Shown: in pieces, positions 19,410 through 27,235 of the stretch
Layout: the number at the start of each line of letters is the position of its first letter
Position numbering within the stretch: the stretch's first letter is position 1
From: a virus
IMG/VR virus record: IMGVR_UViG_3300012985_000020
Coordinates: 1 to 28,113 of that record
DNA: 28,113 nucleotides
Reading direction: 5' to 3' (one strand)
Notes under the pieces: model-generated
What the model saw: the letters and a program-made list of their open reading frames with translations, nothing else
Told to the model about the DNA's origin: nothing
The model's database searches: none
Translations under genes and position numbers: made by a program

Positions 19410-20178
19410 ACAACAATCAAACGAAATGAGTCTGACACGTTCCATTCCTTCAGAACATGAGATGATGGTTTACCATACAATGGCTGAGCAAGCCATCACC
19501 AGCAAAATGTATGGCAACAACTACAAAGACAAGTCTGCTGTAATGATGATCATGCTTTCTGCAAGAGAGCTCGGCATTCCACCCATGCAAGCGCTAAACG
19601 GTGGTATTAACATTGTCCAAGGTAAAGCCGAGATTTCTGCTCGAATGATGTCTGCCTTGATCCGCAAGTCAGGCCATAAGATAAAGGTAAAAGAGTGCAC
19701 TGAAATGAGATGCATTTTAGTAGGCACTCGCGGAGACACGGGAGAAACCGAAGAGACTTCTTTCTCAGTAACTGAAGCCCAAACAGCTGGCCTTGTAAAG
19801 CCAGGTGGTGGATGGGTCAAATGGCCTAAAGATATGTGCTTTGCAAGAGCATTAAGCCGACTAGCCCGTCAACTCTTCAGTGATGTCATAGGCATAGGTT
19901 ACGTTGAAGGAGAAATACACACTTCTGACGTAAAGCCAGAAGTTGAAAGTGTGTGTTATGAAGAAATTGTAGTTGAAGATGAGAATGAATTCCTTCAAAG
20001 CTTCTTATCAATCTTTGAGAAAGAAGAAAGATATTTGGCTTTAGAATACCTAAAAGTTGTACAACAGCATTTTCAATGTGATGTTATTCAGGCTGTTAAG
20101 AAGCTCACTCAAGACAAAAAAGTTTTGATCGATCAATTCCATAAGTGGGCAGAAAAGAACAAGAAAACAGAACCATAA
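19387..20178 (+). CDS. RecT-like single-strand annealing protein
   Basis: Anneals complementary strands produced by the adjacent nuclease. ATG 19387 is chosen for AGGAG four bases upstream; the upstream in-frame start is out of context. The 263 residues include AEQAITSKMYGNNYKDKSAV, SARELGIPPMQALNGGINIV, QGKAEISARMMSALIRKSGH, and later GGGWVKWPKDMCFARALSR. The GIPPMQAL...IVQGK...L...LIR run is the typical RecT core, and the length matches (E. coli RecT is 269). The C-terminal 80 residues are variable and acidic, then basic. Confidence 0.8.
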   Translation: MNNAVAVRQQSNEMSLTRSIPSEHEMMVYHTMAEQAITSKMYGNNYKDKSAVMMIMLSARELGIPPMQALNGGINIVQGKAEISARMMSALIRKSGHKIKVKECTEMRCILVGTRGDTGETEETSFSVTEAQTAGLVKPGGGWVKWPKDMCFARALSRLARQLFSDVIGIGYVEGEIHTSDVKPEVESVCYEEIVVEDENEFLQSFLSIFEKEERYLALEYLKVVQQHFQCDVIQAVKKLTQDKKVLIDQFHKWAEKNKKTEP

Positions 20179-20196
20179 GTAAAGCGGATTTACATC
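20179..20196. repeat. Repeated element, copy 2 (see 7682)
   Basis: GTAAAGCGGATTTACAT just after the stop of the RecT-like gene. It matches 7682-7698 (one change, and the match extends on both sides). The ends GTAAA and TTTAC are inverted repeats. Confidence 0.55.
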
Positions 20197-20222
20197 AAAA
20201 ATGAAAGAAGGGATGAAAACAT

Positions 20223-20354
20223 ATGCCTTTAAAAACAGGAAAATCCAAGAAAATTATCTCAGAAAACATTGCGACCGAGGTAAAAGCAGGCAAGCCAGTG
20301 AAGCAAGCAGCGGCAATTGCTTACTCGAAAGCCGGGAAATCCAAGAAGAAGTAG
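20223..20354 (+). CDS. Tiny basic phage protein (PLKTGKSKK type)
   Basis: Forty-three residues from ATG 20223. [20 protein letters not shown], then [20 protein letters not shown] is a widespread small protein of environmental phages and prophages, recognisable by its (K)SKK...AGKP-KQAxAIAxxKAGK wording. Function is not established; composition suggests nucleic-acid or virion association. Larger overlapping frames on both strands are shadows of it. Confidence 0.85.
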   Translation: MPLKTGKSKKIISENIATEVKAGKPVKQAAAIAYSKAGKSKKK

Positions 20355-20363
20355 GAGAAAAGG

Positions 20364-20582
20364 ATGCTATTAGAAGAAGCCAGAAACGAATACAACAAGA
20401 ATCTAGCTCAGAGCTCTTGGCTTTACAAGACATTCCAAGAAAACAATCTAAACGCAAAAGAAAAGAAGAAGATACTCCTCGAGACAATGAAGGAGTTTCG
20501 AAAACAAAAAGAAGAACTTTACCAAGTTAATGAATATTTCAAACACTTCAAGAGGTTACCAAGATGGCAAAAGCAAAACTAG
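20364..20582 (+). CDS. Small helical protein
   Basis: Seventy-two residues; GGAGAAAAGG lies immediately before ATG 20364. Highly charged helix (NLNAKEKKKILLETMKEFRK), with a Tyr/Phe-rich end (YQVNEYFKHFKRLPRWQKQ). It sits between two tiny basic proteins of widespread phage type and overlaps the second by 19 bases. Function unknown. Confidence 0.65.
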   Translation: MLLEEARNEYNKNLAQSSWLYKTFQENNLNAKEKKKILLETMKEFRKQKEELYQVNEYFKHFKRLPRWQKQN

Positions 20583-20734
20583 GCTCTGGAGCAAGATTTA
20601 AAGCTGTAGAGAAGTCCGCTGCTAAATCAGGCGCAGCAAACCCAGCTGCTGTAGCAGCGGCTGCTGGCATGAAAAAATATGGCAAAGAGAAGATGGAAAA
20701 AATGTCCATGGCTGGTAGAAAGAAAGCTAAGTAG
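20564..20734 (+). CDS. Tiny basic phage protein (AKLGSGARF type)
   Basis: Fifty-six residues from ATG 20564 with GAGGTT upstream. MAKAKLGSGARFKAVEKSAA, then a run of NPAAVAAAAGMKKYGKEKME and GRKKAK matches a common tiny phage/prophage protein family (GSGxRFxxLE...GAxNPxAxAAxxGRKKYG). Like its neighbours it is Lys/Ala-rich. It ends eight bases inside the convergent tail gene. Confidence 0.85.
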   Translation: MAKAKLGSGARFKAVEKSAAKSGAANPAAVAAAAGMKKYGKEKMEKMSMAGRKKAK

Positions 20735-20990
20735 CAGTAATCTTTTTCCAAACAGAAGCATTATTCTGGATATAAGCCAGATACCACATATCACCCCACA
20801 CTCCGGTAGTGGGGTTTTCCCCCACTAACCAAAACGTTCCAAAGGAGTAGTACTTCCCAGTTGATGGCTGCTTAATGTCTGCAGAAGTGGGTTCTCTTGG
20901 CACTGTTACAATTATTGGAATAGCCACATTAGGCCCAAGATAAGCTCTTGGATTATTAGGACTATACCCTGTTAGATTGCGGCTACTCAT
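20727..20990 (-). CDS. Small tail-fibre-associated protein
   Basis: Eighty-seven residues. Start ATG 20990 overlaps the stop of the large fibre gene (ATGA). [20 protein letters not shown], then [20 protein letters not shown] and [20 protein letters not shown] resemble the short beta modules that many phages carry at or after their fibres (PT..D...GT.W.......WYL). Likely a fibre tip, chaperone or attachment module; it is the last gene of the leftward tail operon. Confidence 0.65.
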   Translation of the reverse strand: MSSRNLTGYSPNNPRAYLGPNVAIPIIVTVPREPTSADIKQPSTGKYYSFGTFWLVGENPTTGVWGDMWYLAYIQNNASVWKKITAT

Positions 20991-22381
20991 AATAAAACCT
21001 CTTGACCAGATGAAAGAGTTGTCGGAACGGTTGCTCCCCCTGACTGAGCTAAAACTACTCTTCTATACTTTCCTGCCGGAATGATCCCTTGAACTTGAAG
21101 TCTTCCTGTTAACACAAGGCTTAATAGACCTGAGCATCCCTGAACGTCTGTACTTGGACTTACAACATTCGTTGTAAAACCTGAGTCATCAGCGTATTGG
21201 AGAGTTGCGGTTAGAGCTTGAGAAGTCAAAAGAGAAGACATACTGGTTGGGTATGTATATAAAACAAATGCTGATCGTGTAGTTGAAAGCTGAGCAGAAG
21301 AAGTAGAAGAAGAGAAAGTAGGTGTTGCAAAAGATGGGCTAACTCCATTACTTGCAGTAGTTACTCTTCCTTTAGCATCAACAGTGATAGAAGCGTTTGT
21401 ATAACTTCCAGCTGACACTCCGGATGTTCCCAAAGTTGGATTAGGATAACTTCCAGTCAAATCACCGCCCGCTGTTCCCGATGGAGGAAAAGAAGTTGGT
21501 TTATTGGAAAGATCGTTATAACTTCCGCTTGTTGCAACTGTGGCGAGGGTCGGCTTATTTAAAATCTGTGATAATCCAGAGACTGAGTTCCAGTCAGAAT
21601 TAACCTGTGCTGGTGGAATTGTTGGCTTATTAGACAAATCTACATAGCTTCCGCTTGTCGCAACAGTAGCCAATGTCGGCTTATTAAGAATCTGTGAAAT
21701 GCCAGAAACAGCAGTCCAATCAGAGTTCACTTGAGCTGATGGGATAGTAGGTTTGTTAGACAAATCATTGTAGCTACCAGAAGTTGCAACTGTAGCAAGC
21801 GTCGGCTTTCCTGTTAGGTCGGCATATGCGCCAGAGGTTGCAACCGTTGCAAGCGAGGGTCTACCTGACAAGTCAGAGTAAGCACCAGTAGTTGCAACAG
21901 TTGAAAGAGAAGGTTTGTTCTTAATGTAATCAACCAAAGCATTATTTGATTGTGTCCAGTCAGATTGTATTTGAGCAGAAGGAATTGTAGGTTTATTGCT
22001 TAAATCGTTGTAGCTGCCTGAGGTAGCAACCGTTGCTAGAGAAGGACGACCAGAAAGATCGCTATAAGCACCGCTTGTAGCAACAGTAGCAAGAGTTGGT
22101 TTATTCTTAATGTAGTCTTGAGAAGTATTACTGGATTGTGTCCAATCTGACTGTAAAACCGTAGCTAAGATTAACGAAACCACAGTGTCATAATTAGTAA
22201 AAGCTTCCCAAGCTTGATTGTTTGTTCCCTCTTGGATGCATAAAAATAGAGCGCCATTAGTAGTGTTCATGAAATAATCACCAATCCCCGCTGTTGCAGA
22301 AGATGCAGCGTAAACATTATTATCAGGATCTGTACTATAAGTCCAAATCCTGACGCTGAAACCAAAAAAGGTTGTCTCCAT
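20987..22381 (-). CDS. Tail fibre with NKPT repeats
   Basis: Receptor-binding or fibre protein of 464 residues. From about residue 80 to 300 it is built of near-identical units: [20 protein letters not shown], then [13 protein letters not shown], with [17 protein letters not shown] variants. The [17 protein letters not shown] repeat is frequent in phage fibre shafts. [21 protein letters not shown] segment marks the end of the shaft, followed by a beta-rich head domain. The repeats are also similar at DNA level and could drive length variation by recombination. A trimer is the usual state of such fibres. Confidence 0.85.
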   Translation of the reverse strand: METTFFGFSVRIWTYSTDPDNNVYAASSATAGIGDYFMNTTNGALFLCIQEGTNNQAWEAFTNYDTVVSLILATVLQSDWTQSSNTSQDYIKNKPTLATVATSGAYSDLSGRPSLATVATSGSYNDLSNKPTIPSAQIQSDWTQSNNALVDYIKNKPSLSTVATTGAYSDLSGRPSLATVATSGAYADLTGKPTLATVATSGSYNDLSNKPTIPSAQVNSDWTAVSGISQILNKPTLATVATSGSYVDLSNKPTIPPAQVNSDWNSVSGLSQILNKPTLATVATSGSYNDLSNKPTSFPPSGTAGGDLTGSYPNPTLGTSGVSAGSYTNASITVDAKGRVTTASNGVSPSFATPTFSSSTSSAQLSTTRSAFVLYTYPTSMSSLLTSQALTATLQYADDSGFTTNVVSPSTDVQGCSGLLSLVLTGRLQVQGIIPAGKYRRVVLAQSGGATVPTTLSSGQEVLL

Positions 22382-22390
22382 AGTTATCTC

Positions 22391-23869
22391 CTATGCAATT
22401 TTTACTGCCGTTAAGCGACCATATGCTGTCATGCTACCACCAGAAAAGTTTCCAGAGGCAACAAGATAGAACGTAGCAGCACCGGTTGTAACAATGTACA
22501 TAGGAATCGTAACAGCACAGTTTCCTGCCGAGAAGTTAGATGTCTGCCATGTAGAAACAACACTGTTGTTTCCAACAGTACCATGAGTAGCACTTGTCGG
22601 GCTTATGGATGCTTGCTGGATTCCTGAAACGGTAGGTGCTCCACCAAATTGGACAAGAGCGCTTATTAACCAAGTGCCACTTGTTAAAGAAATGCTTGTG
22701 ACGTTTGCAGGCGTAGCAGTAGTCAAACTAACCGCTGAACCTGAAGCAATTGTAGAATTCTGAGTGTTAGAAGTAACGGGGTTTTGAAAGGTTGGAGAAG
22801 TAGTTCCTGTGCTTGTAAGAACTTGTCCTGCTGTACCATTAGCAATAGTACTCATCTGCTCTGTTGAACTCATCGCCATTAAGGAAGAGCTTGCAACAGT
22901 TAGACCGTAAGTTCCACCCATGAATGCTCGGTTGATCTGCCTATTTCCAGAGCCTGTTTGGCCGATTCTTAAGGTGTTGTTTTCGCTCATTACGCCATCA
23001 TTTGCGATGCAAATGTTGCTGGATTCTGTTGAAGTGTAGGCAATCCCGGCGTTATATCCAAAAGCAGAATTGTAATTCCCGTCACCCTCCCCAAGAGATG
23101 AATCTCCAAATCCTGAGTTAAATGTTCCATTTAGATAGTTAGTCCCACTAGTATTGCCAAAGAATGAGTTGTTAGAAGCTGCGCCTCCTCCAACTGAGTT
23201 GTTGAAACAGTCATAACCAGCACAAGTGTTGGCACTGCCAGTGTCAATGTTAAAACCAACTAAACTTCCAAGATAAACGTTTTGAGATCCAGTTGTTACA
23301 CCTGAAGCCGCCTGGAACCCAATGATTACGTTATCATTCCCTGTGCTTAAATTTGGACAGCAGAACGCTCCAATACCTACGTTTTGTTGACCTGCGACAG
23401 TTCCCCCACCCATTGAGCTATGACCTAATGCCGTGTTGAAGAAACCAGTTGTGCCAAGCAAACTATGCCAACCCACTCCCGTGTTTCCCTCAATGTTTCC
23501 GCCAGAGCTAAACATTGACCCTTGGCCAATAGCTGTATTAGAACTTCCGGTAGTAAGAGAATTAAGAGATAGCTGGCCAACGGCTACGTTGGAAGAACCA
23601 GAAGTTAGTGCAGACAAAGACTGAACGCCAACGCCAGTGTTTCCGTCTGCACCAACCATTCCCGATGCGGTTGACCCAAGAACAATGTTAGTATCAAGAG
23701 CAAAGTCAAGAGTAAGGGTACTGCCAAGTCCTGCAAAAACAATGTTAGTATTGGCTGTAACAATATTCCAGTTAAAGCCATCGGGAGAAATTGGCCCTCC
23801 TGTGTTACCGGTTATCGTTAGACTTGTTGCTCCGCCACCACTATTACCAATTACTCCTGCCTGACTCAT
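22391..23869 (-). CDS. Fibre protein with YadA-head-like repeats
   Basis: 492 residues, virion surface protein. Residues about 70-290 contain 14-16 residue repeats such as GNTGVGVQSLSALTSGSSNV, AVGQLSLNSLTTGSSNTAIG and NVGIGAFCCPNLSTGNDNVI. This is the left-handed beta-roll pattern of trimeric autotransporter (YadA) heads, also used in phage and giant-virus fibres. RIGQTGSGNRQINRAFMGGT follows, a common connection before a C-terminal beta sandwich. It lies nine bases upstream of the NKPT fibre gene. Likely adhesion to the host or to surfaces. Confidence 0.85.
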   Translation of the reverse strand: MSQAGVIGNSGGGATSLTITGNTGGPISPDGFNWNIVTANTNIVFAGLGSTLTLDFALDTNIVLGSTASGMVGADGNTGVGVQSLSALTSGSSNVAVGQLSLNSLTTGSSNTAIGQGSMFSSGGNIEGNTGVGWHSLLGTTGFFNTALGHSSMGGGTVAGQQNVGIGAFCCPNLSTGNDNVIIGFQAASGVTTGSQNVYLGSLVGFNIDTGSANTCAGYDCFNNSVGGGAASNNSFFGNTSGTNYLNGTFNSGFGDSSLGEGDGNYNSAFGYNAGIAYTSTESSNICIANDGVMSENNTLRIGQTGSGNRQINRAFMGGTYGLTVASSSLMAMSSTEQMSTIANGTAGQVLTSTGTTSPTFQNPVTSNTQNSTIASGSAVSLTTATPANVTSISLTSGTWLISALVQFGGAPTVSGIQQASISPTSATHGTVGNNSVVSTWQTSNFSAGNCAVTIPMYIVTTGAATFYLVASGNFSGGSMTAYGRLTAVKIA

Positions 23870-23900
23870 AGTCCCCCAAAGGTTTTAATTAAAGAAATAA

Positions 23901-24239
23901 TTACCCATAAATATATTCAAGATAAACTCCGCCCATAGTAGGAGCGCTTGACTGCTTTACATAGAGGACTTCACCCTTTGCGATTACAAAGTTGTCATCC
24001 TTTCCTTGTACTTCGTTTGTAGTTAAGTCAAACAGCTTAAACGATCCGGCCGGCAAATAAAGTTGACCATCATCGTTCGTGTTATCAAAACTAAAGATCA
24101 TCCCGGCATCTGAATCATTGGTTATGCAAATGATTCTAGGATTCACTGTTGTTGCAGATCCCACTGCAGTATAAGTTCCTGAAATACTTCCAAACGCTAA
24201 AGTCCTTAGCGTGTCAAAATAAACTCTTTTAGAAGACAT
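23901..24239 (-). CDS. Small beta-rich tail protein
   Basis: 112 residues. All-beta sequence (RTLAFGSISGTYTAVGSATT, then NDSDAGMIFSFDNTNDDGQL and EVLYVKQSSAPTMGGVYLEY) with the N-D-S/D-A...S.DN...D...LPAGS wording found in small head-tail or fibre-base proteins of environmental phages. TTTACCTCC complement (GGAGGTAAA) precedes the start. Probably a tail or decoration component. Confidence 0.65.
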   Translation of the reverse strand: MSSKRVYFDTLRTLAFGSISGTYTAVGSATTVNPRIICITNDSDAGMIFSFDNTNDDGQLYLPAGSFKLFDLTTNEVQGKDDNFVIAKGEVLYVKQSSAPTMGGVYLEYIYG

Positions 24240-24250
24240 TATTTACCTCC

Positions 24251-24724
24251 TTAACTAATGATCATGTAGTTCCAAGTAGATGTGTCTGTTGCGTCTGCTG
24301 ATGTGATTGTAAAACTTGTTCCTGCAACAATTGCTGAAATTCTATAGGCTTGTGGAGCAGTAACAGTGCCAAGAACTGCTGGGTAGCAGAAGATCTTTGA
24401 CGCAGCAGTCACTGATGTGTTTGCAACCGTTACAGCTCCTGCTGTCATTGCAGCTGAAGTTCCAAGAGAAGCATTAGCACCTGTAGGAATGGTAATCTTT
24501 GTTGTTGCAACTGGCCGTGGAGTTGTACTACCAAAACCAAGAACAGGAGGAGATGCAAAATCTGCCGCTCCTGAGGCCTGAAGTTGAGCTGGAGTAACAG
24601 CAACGTTTGTTGTTGTTCCTGCTGCGGCTTCTACATCTGTTGCCAAACGGACAATACCTTGTTTATACTGAGTGGCTGGAGATCCATCGTATCCATTAGG
24701 ATTTCTAAGGTTTAAAGCTGCCAT
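24251..24724 (-). CDS. Fibre-like tail protein
   Basis: 157 residues, GGAGGGT before ATG 24724. The N-terminus (NPNGYDGSPATQYKQGIVRL, then ATDVEAAAGTTTNVAVTPAQ) has the GIxRLAT..EAxAGT...VTPxQL motif typical of phage fibre or collar-like proteins, where it joins the fibre to the particle. The rest is a Thr/Ala-rich beta region. Leading gene of the fibre cluster after the 24725-24904 gap. Confidence 0.8.
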   Translation of the reverse strand: MAALNLRNPNGYDGSPATQYKQGIVRLATDVEAAAGTTTNVAVTPAQLQASGAADFASPPVLGFGSTTPRPVATTKITIPTGANASLGTSAAMTAGAVTVANTSVTAASKIFCYPAVLGTVTAPQAYRISAIVAGTSFTITSADATDTSTWNYMIIS

Positions 24725-24802
24725 ATACCCTCCGAATTTTAAAATTATTTATTTATATTTAACCCGAAAAACATTTCCTAGTCTTCAATAATTTTATATA
24801 TA

Positions 24803-24831
24803 TTTACACAAACAAACATTTACTGTAAGAT
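24803..24831 (+). promoter_or_regulatory. Near-consensus promoter facing the 18-residue microprotein
   Basis: TTTACA (24803-24808), a 17-bp spacer and TAAGAT (24826-24831), on the strand opposite to all surrounding tail genes. It shares AAACAAACATTT with the promoter region at 3141. Confidence 0.65.
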
Positions 24832-24851
24832 AGATAAAAAGGAGAAACAAA

Positions 24852-24908
24852 ATGCTTATCTACATGATTTGTGTCGCCCTATATGTAATTGGCTCTTTAG
24901 GCGATTAA
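24852..24908 (+). CDS. 18-residue hydrophobic microprotein
   Basis: ATG 24852 is preceded by AAGGAG at optimal spacing and by a near-consensus promoter. The product MLIYMICVALYVIGSLGD is one short membrane-inserting helix with an acidic end. It lies in the only gap of the leftward tail operon, on the opposite strand, and its stop overlaps the stop of the large virion gene. Candidate small membrane toxin, lysis-timing peptide or leader for an antisense RNA; none is proved. Confidence 0.55.
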   Translation: MLIYMICVALYVIGSLGD

Positions 24909-27235
24909 TCTTTATTTATTTCAGACACAAGTCGTGGAATTTGTTTTGCTAATTCTTCTTTAGTTGTTGATCGGCTAACTCTTTCTAACAAATTTACTGC
25001 CTTAGAATTGGAAAGTAATTTTTTTTGTATCGAAGAATAAGCAGAAGAACCAATCTTTGCAGACACCTTTCCAAGTCCCATCGCAACAATAGCTGGCCAA
25101 GGAACGTGTAATGCATGCATTAACCCTCCAAGAATTCCGATATCTTTTACGTTTTTTAACGAAGATTTTATAAAAGATTGAGTGGTTGGATTAGAGTATA
25201 GGTTTGAATTTCTTTCAAAATTAGAAGCAGCAACCTCTAATTGGTCAAATCTTCTTACTGTGCTTGGACCTGCAATTGATTCCGTTACGCTTCGGATATC
25301 TCGGTTTTTGAATATGTTATTAGCTTTCTTGAAATTAATTGTTCCGGAAGGGTCAGTGGTGGAATTTAATAAGTCTTCAATGAAGAGTCTTTCAAAGCTT
25401 TGAAAGATCCTTCTTCCAGAAGGACTTTGATTAAGAGTTTCTCTTACGACTCCGTATCCTTTGGGAGTAGACATAAGATCAAGTATTTTTTCTGGTCGCT
25501 TTCCAGTATTAATTGCTTGAGTTGCATCTTTTAACACTTCATTTCTAACAACTTCACGGCCACCGGAAGAAGTCAAAGGATCTTTAACATCAATTATCTG
25601 ACTAGCAGCAGCTCTGGCATTTGGTGAAAGCTCAGGAGATATTTGGGAAATGGCCCTTGCATTAGAAGAAGAGCTTCCAGATTTTGTAATATTATCAACA
25701 ATCATTCTTTCAGCTATATTTTGTATTGATGCGTCTGGAATAGCAGTTTTAAGATTTCGCAGGTTACTTGCTTTGGAAGAAGAAGTGGTAATGCTTTCAG
25801 GGTTTTCAGTAAACCTAACCTTTCTCATATAGTTAGTTCCCCAAGTCTCTGCATTTCTTGCATGCAACTGGTTAGCATCTTGATAAAGGGATAAGGCTTC
25901 TGGTCTTTTTGACAAAACATCCCTTGTTTCTTCTCTCAAAGTGTTAAGAATAGGCTTTAGTCTATGAGATTGTTCTCTTAGCTCACTTCCATAATTAACT
26001 TCATTATTGCCGTTTTGAACTAGATCAATCATCTGATTAGCGGTCTTTCTTGTAGGAGCAGACGATTCTTCTATTAATTGAGAAGGAATTAAAGGTTTTC
26101 CTTCAGCATTGAGAATCCTAGACTCAGACTGAACAGAAGAAGGTGTTACTGTTTCCAGCTGGGCAATCAGCTTATTTAAATAATCTACTACAGCATTTTG
26201 ATCTCTTGACGGGCTGGTAGAAAGAATAGAATTCCTTAATTCTTTTGCCTGTTCTAGAGTTTTAGGAGCTGGACCAGATAGGCCATTAGCGGCCTCTCTA
26301 GCTTGTGAATATGCAGACTGTTCTGCTGCTAAAACATTCTGTCTAAACGTGGCATTAGCTGCTTCTTGAATCGCAGCCCCACCCTGATCATTAGTCACCT
26401 GAAGAGGACTTATTAGATTAAGAGCTCCCTGCCTATGCATGTTGTCGGCATTTCTCTGAAGAGAAGACAGGTTGGCGTTAGTAAGTTCTGTGTATCTATC
26501 CGGGGAAATTCTAGATGCTGATGATTCAAATTCACGAATTGTATCATCTGAAAATTTGTTAATTATATCTTGCAACTTTACTTTTTCAGACTTAAAAGCA
26601 TTACTTGCTACAGCTCGATCTAATCCAGTCTCACCAGATTTAAAAACAGGATGAAGAGAGGAAGCTTGACGAGCTCCTTGTTTAGCGACATTAGACGCAA
26701 CACCTGTGCCAAATCCTGCCGCAAGATCAACTCCAATGGCTGCTAGTTCACCTGGTCCGAAATTATCAAACTTACCGTTTTTACCATAAACTTCCCTAAC
26801 AGTTTGTCCAGCTTGACTACCCACGAGTCCAGCTAGAATTCCCGGAATACCACCTAATGCTCCCAATGCTGCTCCGCTAGATCCAACCCGTAAACGACGA
26901 GAAGTTTCATCTTCAGACTCAGGAAATTTAGAGATAACGTTTAACAGAGGATTTTCTTTTTCAAAGTCTGTAGGATTCGCTTCTTCACCATAAGCTAAAT
27001 CTTCTAAAGGCCTTGACCATTCATTAACTCCATATTGAATTAACGCAGGAATTCCTAAGGCTGCTTCAGCGAACCCCAATAGAATAGACTTTGCAGCTCC
27101 CGCTTTTTCTTTTTGATCTTCTACAGACTTCTCAGGCTCAAATCCAAATTGGGAGTATTGAGGGCCTTCTTCTTCCTCTTCTTCTGGAGTAAACCCAAAC
27201 TTAGAGTAGTTATTTTGTTGGGGTGAATATGACAT
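24905..27235 (-). CDS. Large candidate internal virion/ejection protein
   Basis: 776 residues, probably a structural or DNA-ejection protein by position before the fibre genes and by composition. The N-terminus carries a duplicated motif, YSKFGFTPEEEEEE and YSQFGFEPEK. Then come Gly/Ala-rich hydrophobic stretches (LGFAEAALGIPALIQYG, GSSGAALGALGGIPGILAGL) that could insert into membranes, followed by several hundred residues of charged helices and coiled coil. A second hydrophobic patch (LGGLMHALHVPWPAIVAMGL) precedes the end. This layout fits proteins that leave the capsid and form a conduit through the host envelope. No enzymatic motif is visible. The start overlaps the preceding gene by 26 bases. 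Confidence 0.6.
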   Translation of the reverse strand: MSYSPQQNNYSKFGFTPEEEEEEGPQYSQFGFEPEKSVEDQKEKAGAAKSILLGFAEAALGIPALIQYGVNEWSRPLEDLAYGEEANPTDFEKENPLLNVISKFPESEDETSRRLRVGSSGAALGALGGIPGILAGLVGSQAGQTVREVYGKNGKFDNFGPGELAAIGVDLAAGFGTGVASNVAKQGARQASSLHPVFKSGETGLDRAVASNAFKSEKVKLQDIINKFSDDTIREFESSASRISPDRYTELTNANLSSLQRNADNMHRQGALNLISPLQVTNDQGGAAIQEAANATFRQNVLAAEQSAYSQAREAANGLSGPAPKTLEQAKELRNSILSTSPSRDQNAVVDYLNKLIAQLETVTPSSVQSESRILNAEGKPLIPSQLIEESSAPTRKTANQMIDLVQNGNNEVNYGSELREQSHRLKPILNTLREETRDVLSKRPEALSLYQDANQLHARNAETWGTNYMRKVRFTENPESITTSSSKASNLRNLKTAIPDASIQNIAERMIVDNITKSGSSSSNARAISQISPELSPNARAAASQIIDVKDPLTSSGGREVVRNEVLKDATQAINTGKRPEKILDLMSTPKGYGVVRETLNQSPSGRRIFQSFERLFIEDLLNSTTDPSGTINFKKANNIFKNRDIRSVTESIAGPSTVRRFDQLEVAASNFERNSNLYSNPTTQSFIKSSLKNVKDIGILGGLMHALHVPWPAIVAMGLGKVSAKIGSSAYSSIQKKLLSNSKAVNLLERVSRSTTKEELAKQIPRLVSEINKD

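Noticed and set aside
20201-20530. 109-codon plus-strand frame
   Set aside because: It spans two better supported small genes in other frames (20223-20354 and 20364-20582) and has a low-complexity shadow composition.
23433-23864. Plus-strand frames opposite the YadA-like fibre gene
   Set aside because: They mirror the repetitive Gly/Thr codons of the fibre gene and have no ribosome site.
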